Shown here: piece after piece, positions 60,905 through 64,000 of the stretch
How positions within the stretch are numbered: the first letter of the stretch is position 1
How the letters are laid out: the number at the start of each line of letters is the position of its first letter
Notes under the pieces: model-generated
What the model was told of the DNA's origin: nothing
Database searches by the model: none
Seen by the model: the letters and a program-made list of their open reading frames with translations, nothing else
Source of the DNA: MnTg04 sp964568075
Lineage (GTDB): Bacteria > Pseudomonadota > Gammaproteobacteria > Steroidobacterales > MnTg04
Length of the DNA: 64,000 nt
Direction of reading: 5' to 3'
Assembly (NCBI GenBank): GCA_964568075.1
Contig: CAZMOM010000015.1
Coordinates: forward strand, 1 to 64,000
Made by a program: the position numbers and the translations under genes

Positions 60905-62407
60905 CTATGCCACACGAATACGAACACGCGATCGTTCCGTCGAGTCGATTCCGAATATCCTGGCTTCGCTGCCGTTTTGCGCTCGCTTATAGACCGCTTC
61001 GGTGTCGCGTATACCGAGATAGGCCTTCATGCTGTGCGCCGCCTGCCGCCCTGTCCCCATTGCCAGAATTACTGTTGCGGCGCCAGTCACGATATCGCCG
61101 CCGGCGTATACGCCTGCCATCGAGGTGGCGAGATTGTCATCGACCTCTATGTAGCCCCATTTGTTTAGTGCGATCTTTGACGTCTGGCCGATAATCGGAT
61201 TGGCATTGGTGCCGATCGCATAGACCACCGTGTCGACTTCGAACTCGAAGTCACTTCCTTTTATCGGTACCGGACGGCGCCGGCCCGAATCGTCGGGTTC
61301 ACCGAGTTCCATGCGCTGGCAGCGCATCGCGCGCACATTACGCTCGCCATCGCCGAGTATTTCAACCGGCGCGGTAAGCCACTCAAACTGTATGCCTTCC
61401 TCTTCGGCATGATCGATTTCTTCGTCCCTCGCAGGGCTCTCGTTTCGTGTGCGGCGATAGACGCAGTACACCTGCTCAGCCCCGGCCCGCAACGACACAC
61501 GTAAGGCATCCATGGCGGTATTGCCGGCGCCGATCACCGCAACGCGTTTGCCGAGGCCCAGCGGAGTGTCGTAGGCGGGAAATTCTGTGGCGCCCATCAG
61601 GTTACAGCGGGTCAGCAGTTCGTTCGCCGAAAGCACACCATTCAGCGATTCGCCGCCGATTCCCATGAAACTCGGGTAACCCGCCCCGGTGCCGATGAAA
61701 ACGGCGTCGAAGCCGAGTTCGTCCAGCATTTGTTCAATGGTGAACAACCTGCCGACCAGTGTATTGCACTCGATCCTGACGCCAAGCCTCACCAGATTCT
61801 CGATCTCACCATCGAGCACGTCGTTCGGCAAGCGAAATTCGGGGATGCCGTAGCGCAATACGCCGCCGGCCTGATGCAACGCTTCGTAGATCGTGACGTC
61901 GCAGCCGGCTTTGGCCATGTCCGCTGCGCAGGCCATCCCCGCGGGCCCCGAACCGACGATGCCAATTTTGAGCCCATTGGGTTCTATATAAGGCGTGTTA
62001 TGCCACCCCTCGGCGATAGCCATGTCGCCAACCCAGCGTTCGAGCCGGCCGATGGCCACCGGCTCCAGCCTGTCGCCGACCGGACATACTCCTTCGCACT
62101 GATCTTCCTGCGGACAGACTCTTCCGCAGATCGCCGGCAGCAAAGTAGACTCGGTCAGGATGTCATAGGCGCCGCGGTAGTCTTTTTCGCAAATCTTGAC
62201 GATAAATCCGGGAATATCGATATTGACCGGGCACGCCGGGACACACAGTGGATTCGGACAAACGAGGCAACGCTCGCATTCGATCAGTGCATCCTCGAGG
62301 CCGTAGCCGAGCGTCACCTCATCGAAATTTCTGGCCCGCACCGCCGGCTCCTGGGCCGGCATGCGGGCGCGGTCCTGCGGAATATTCCGTATGGTTTTTT
62401 TTGCCAT
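60905..62407 (-). CDS. NfnB/GltD-like NAD(P)-dependent flavoprotein
   Basis: 500 residues. The N-terminus has two [4Fe-4S] sites (ECERCLVCPNPLCVPACPVN and CGRVCPQEDQCEGVCPVG, both split). Two FAD/NAD(P)-binding folds follow: IGIVGSGPAGMACAADMAKAG (split) and VAVIGAGNTAMDALRVSLR. It matches the large subunit of NfnAB/sulfide dehydrogenase and the small subunit of glutamate synthase. Paired directly with an NfnA-like protein (adjacent stop and start) and followed by korAB, an Nfn-type role in moving electrons between ferredoxin, NADH and NADPH is more likely than glutamate synthesis. No gltB large subunit is adjacent. Confidence 0.88.
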   Translation of the reverse strand: MAKKTIRNIPQDRARMPAQEPAVRARNFDEVTLGYGLEDALIECERCLVCPNPLCVPACPVNIDIPGFIVKICEKDYRGAYDILTESTLLPAICGRVCPQEDQCEGVCPVGDRLEPVAIGRLERWVGDMAIAEGWHNTPYIEPNGLKIGIVGSGPAGMACAADMAKAGCDVTIYEALHQAGGVLRYGIPEFRLPNDVLDGEIENLVRLGVRIECNTLVGRLFTIEQMLDELGFDAVFIGTGAGYPSFMGIGGESLNGVLSANELLTRCNLMGATEFPAYDTPLGLGKRVAVIGAGNTAMDALRVSLRAGAEQVYCVYRRTRNESPARDEEIDHAEEEGIQFEWLTAPVEILGDGERNVRAMRCQRMELGEPDDSGRRRPVPIKGSDFEFEVDTVVYAIGTNANPIIGQTSKIALNKWGYIEVDDNLATSMAGVYAGGDIVTGAATVILAMGTGRQAAHSMKAYLGIRDTEAVYKRAQNGSEARIFGIDSTERSRVRIRVA

Positions 62408-63484
62408 TCAGGTCAAACCTTTCTTCCAGTTGTCCAGCGCGCGCGCCTCGTCGCTACGGAAGCGTCCCAGCCGACTCATCAGGTCATCGAAATCGACCTT
62501 GTGGGCATCGAACTCCGGACCATCGACACAAGCGAATTTGATTTCGTCACCCACCGTTACCCGGCAACCACCACACATCCCGGTACCATCGACGACGATC
62601 GGATTCATGCTGACGATGGTCTCAATCTTATACGGCCGCGTCGTCTCGGCACAGGCCTTCATCATGATCGGTGGACCGATCGCAATGACCCGATCGACAT
62701 CGGCGTGTTTGTTGAGCGCCGCTTCCAGACCCAGCGTCACCCGACCTTCGATACCGGCCGAACCGTCATCGGTACAAATGATGAGTTCATCGCAGTACCG
62801 CTCGAATTTTTCCTGCCAGAAAATCAGCTCTTTGGAGCGAAATCCGACCACACCGATCACATAGGCGCCGCTGTCCTTGAACGCCCGAAGTTGCGGGAAT
62901 ATCGGGGCAACGCCAAGGCCGCCGCCAACACAGACGACCTTTTTGGTGCCGAGTTCACCGGGATATCCCATCGGACCGACGAGAGCATGAAAATGTGTAC
63001 CTGCCTGACAACGCCGCTGCATCTCAAAAGTGGATTTGCCGACCGCCTGGACAACGAGCGTAATCGTGCCCTTGTCGCGATCGAAATCAGCGATGGTCAG
63101 CGGTATGCGTTCCCCACGCTTGTGCAAAATGACGATGACGAACTGGCCGGGTTTCGCCGCTTTGGCGAGTAACGGCGCAGCGACTTCGAGGAGAAACGTG
63201 ATATCCGAGAAATCTTCGCGGGCGACAATTTCGAAGCCGCTGTCGTCGTCCGGCTCTACGGACTCCCGGCATGCCCGGCTACTCCGCAACTGCTCCCGCG
63301 CGTCGGTAATTTTCCGTCGCAATGCGGGCAAGACGGTGTCTCGTGCCACTTTAGCCTCTTCCAAATCCTGAGTGTGCAGCGAGCGGCGCAGGTCATACCC
63401 CAGCGCCCCGCGGAGCGTCCGCGGCACCGCAACCTTCACCCACCAGGTCTGGTCACGCTTGAACAGGTATTTGGCGTCTTCCAT
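62408..63484 (-). CDS. NfnA-like FAD/NAD-binding protein fused to an integrase-type DUF6538 N-terminal domain
   Basis: 358 residues, first gene of the operon. Residues about 5-65 (YLFKRDQTWWVKVAVPRTLR, ALGYDLRRSLHTQDLEEAKV) have the pattern of the DUF6538/arm-binding N-terminal domain of tyrosine recombinases. From about residue 85 (GFEIVAREDF) it is the FAD/NAD-binding small subunit of NfnAB/SudAB: AAKPGQFVIV, GERIPLTIADFD, CVGGGLGVAPIFPQLR. The [2Fe-2S] ligands are C304, C307, C319 with Asp299 (DGTGMCGGC, KFACVDGPEFD). No ATG lies in frame between the two modules, so the fusion seems real. Start ATG 63484. Confidence 0.85.
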   Translation of the reverse strand: MEDAKYLFKRDQTWWVKVAVPRTLRGALGYDLRRSLHTQDLEEAKVARDTVLPALRRKITDAREQLRSSRACRESVEPDDDSGFEIVAREDFSDITFLLEVAAPLLAKAAKPGQFVIVILHKRGERIPLTIADFDRDKGTITLVVQAVGKSTFEMQRRCQAGTHFHALVGPMGYPGELGTKKVVCVGGGLGVAPIFPQLRAFKDSGAYVIGVVGFRSKELIFWQEKFERYCDELIICTDDGSAGIEGRVTLGLEAALNKHADVDRVIAIGPPIMMKACAETTRPYKIETIVSMNPIVVDGTGMCGGCRVTVGDEIKFACVDGPEFDAHKVDFDDLMSRLGRFRSDEARALDNWKKGLT

Positions 63485-63938
63485 CCGTTCTGGCCTGCCT
63501 GCCGGATTTCCGCTGGGCCGTGCCCAAAAACCTGTACCTTTTCGTATCGTACGTTGTGTACCTTACGATGCGTACAATCGGGAACGGCCTGTTGGTTTCC
63601 GATTTTGTACCTTTCCCACCATGACCCAAACTGTACCGGTTGAATATACGCATATTCCGCATGTGCCCAATCGAAGACCGCCCAGACAGTGGCGCGTCGA
63701 AACAAGAGCAAAATGGCGCTCTGGCCCCGAAAGCGGAGATTTGGCGGGCTGTTTTCGACCAGGTCGATCAGGTCTGCTTACGACCCTAAACGGACATTCG
63801 TCACCAGAAGGCAACAAGCTCTCACGTTACACCCCGCGCTTCGATTTGACGTCGATCGAACTGAGTGTTCTAGTCCTTAATTCGAGCAAATTTGCTCTTT
63901 CGACTCTGGGCCGTCTACTAATCGTAATAACCCTGTGC
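63485..63938. promoter_or_regulatory. Intergenic region upstream of the NfnA-KorAB operon
   Basis: 454 bases without a gene. The part nearest the operon has TGTACC at 63533, 63557, 63606 and 63632, and a dyad TCGTATCGTAC-N5-GTACCTTACGA (63542-63568). The nature of the sites (operator or old attachment site) is unknown. Two degenerate copies of GCTnnnGnCCCnAAAnCGGA lie at about 63715-63740 and 63776-63800. The partial gene at the right edge would have its promoter near 63830-63930. Confidence 0.45.
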
Positions 63939-64000
63939 ATGAATCGTCTCGTTTCACTGTCTTCTGTCGCGCTAGTGCTTGCAAGCGGCGTCGCGGGGGG
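63939..64000 (+). CDS. Start of an exported protein (3' partial)
   Basis: ATG 63939 opens MNRLVSLSSVALVLASGVAG, a clear signal peptide with a basic start and hydrophobic core, and runs to the window edge. No ribosome site is obvious (ACCCTGTGC). What follows cannot be seen. Confidence 0.6.
   Translation, partial: MNRLVSLSSVALVLASGVAG

Noticed and set aside
61730..63172. 480-codon open frame on the plus strand
   Set aside because: It is antisense to two well-supported operon genes (NfnA- and NfnB-like) and has no family features; it reflects high GC at third positions.
1..64000. Possible circular contig, since the window starts in an OmpA-type gene and ends in a signal peptide
   Set aside because: The two edges do not overlap in sequence, and there is no evidence that the signal peptide belongs to the OmpA-type gene.
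1..64000. tRNA, rRNA, CRISPR or prophage
   Set aside because: No tRNA-like TTCGAnTCC arms, no direct-repeat arrays and no phage structural genes were seen by eye. The only integrase-like sequence is the domain fused to NfnA.

Overview
The window looks like chromosomal DNA of a marine-type gammaproteobacterium. The evidence is moderately high GC, three TonB-dependent receptors, TPR-sulfotransferases, a DUF4826 protein, a FecR/ECF trio and a complete aerobic phenylacetyl-CoA pathway. A Woeseiales-like lineage would fit, but that is inference from gene content. No rRNA, tRNA, CRISPR array or intact transposase was seen. The window opens inside an OmpA-family gene and closes inside a signal peptide.

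Layout. 1-5.4 kb: OmpA-type C-terminus, then a leftward operon of acetolactate-synthase-like enzyme, aldehyde dehydrogenase and FMN glutamate-synthase-like protein. 5.9-8.6 kb: a rightward cluster of exported c-type cytochromes and an exported unknown protein. 8.8-13.1 kb: ECF sigma factor, FecR and an STN-domain TonB receptor. 13.3-28.0 kb: MAPEG protein, fused E1 and E2 of a branched-chain-type 2-oxoacid dehydrogenase, then paaZ divergent from paaGIABCDE, a bifunctional hydratase/3-hydroxyacyl-CoA dehydrogenase and paaJ. 28.1-30.3 kb: a crotonase and glutamate dehydrogenase. 30.6-36.2 kb: DUF3300 protein, a small Cys-rich exported protein, and an NHL-repeat/multiheme cytochrome pair. 36.4-39.1 kb: MFS transporter, acyltransferase and TerB-like protein. 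39.7-55.6 kb: a TonB receptor with paired operator-like palindromes, methyltransferase, DUF4826, two tandem TPR-sulfotransferases, a cysteine-desulfurase-like PLP enzyme, a GST, another TonB receptor and an M14 carboxypeptidase. 55.8-63.5 kb: one tight leftward operon encoding an NfnAB-like flavoprotein pair, a KorAB-type 2-oxoacid:ferredoxin oxidoreductase and a 751-residue protein ending in a ferredoxin-like domain.

How the genes may work together. The paa genes cover phenylacetyl-CoA to acetyl-CoA and succinyl-CoA, but no paaK ligase is present. The neighbouring E1/E2 genes could make phenylacetyl-CoA from phenylpyruvate. The 55.8-63.5 kb operon would couple 2-oxoacid oxidation through ferredoxin to NAD(P)H. 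Its first protein carries an integrase-type N-terminal domain fused to an NfnA-like body, the most unusual architecture here. Small mobile-element traces are also present: a 255-bp inverted-repeat element between paaC and paaD whose end supplies the paaD start codon, a related solo end at 55.58 kb, a GTTGAAAAA-type inverted repeat after paaJ, and REP-like palindromes at 42.8 and 50.7 kb.
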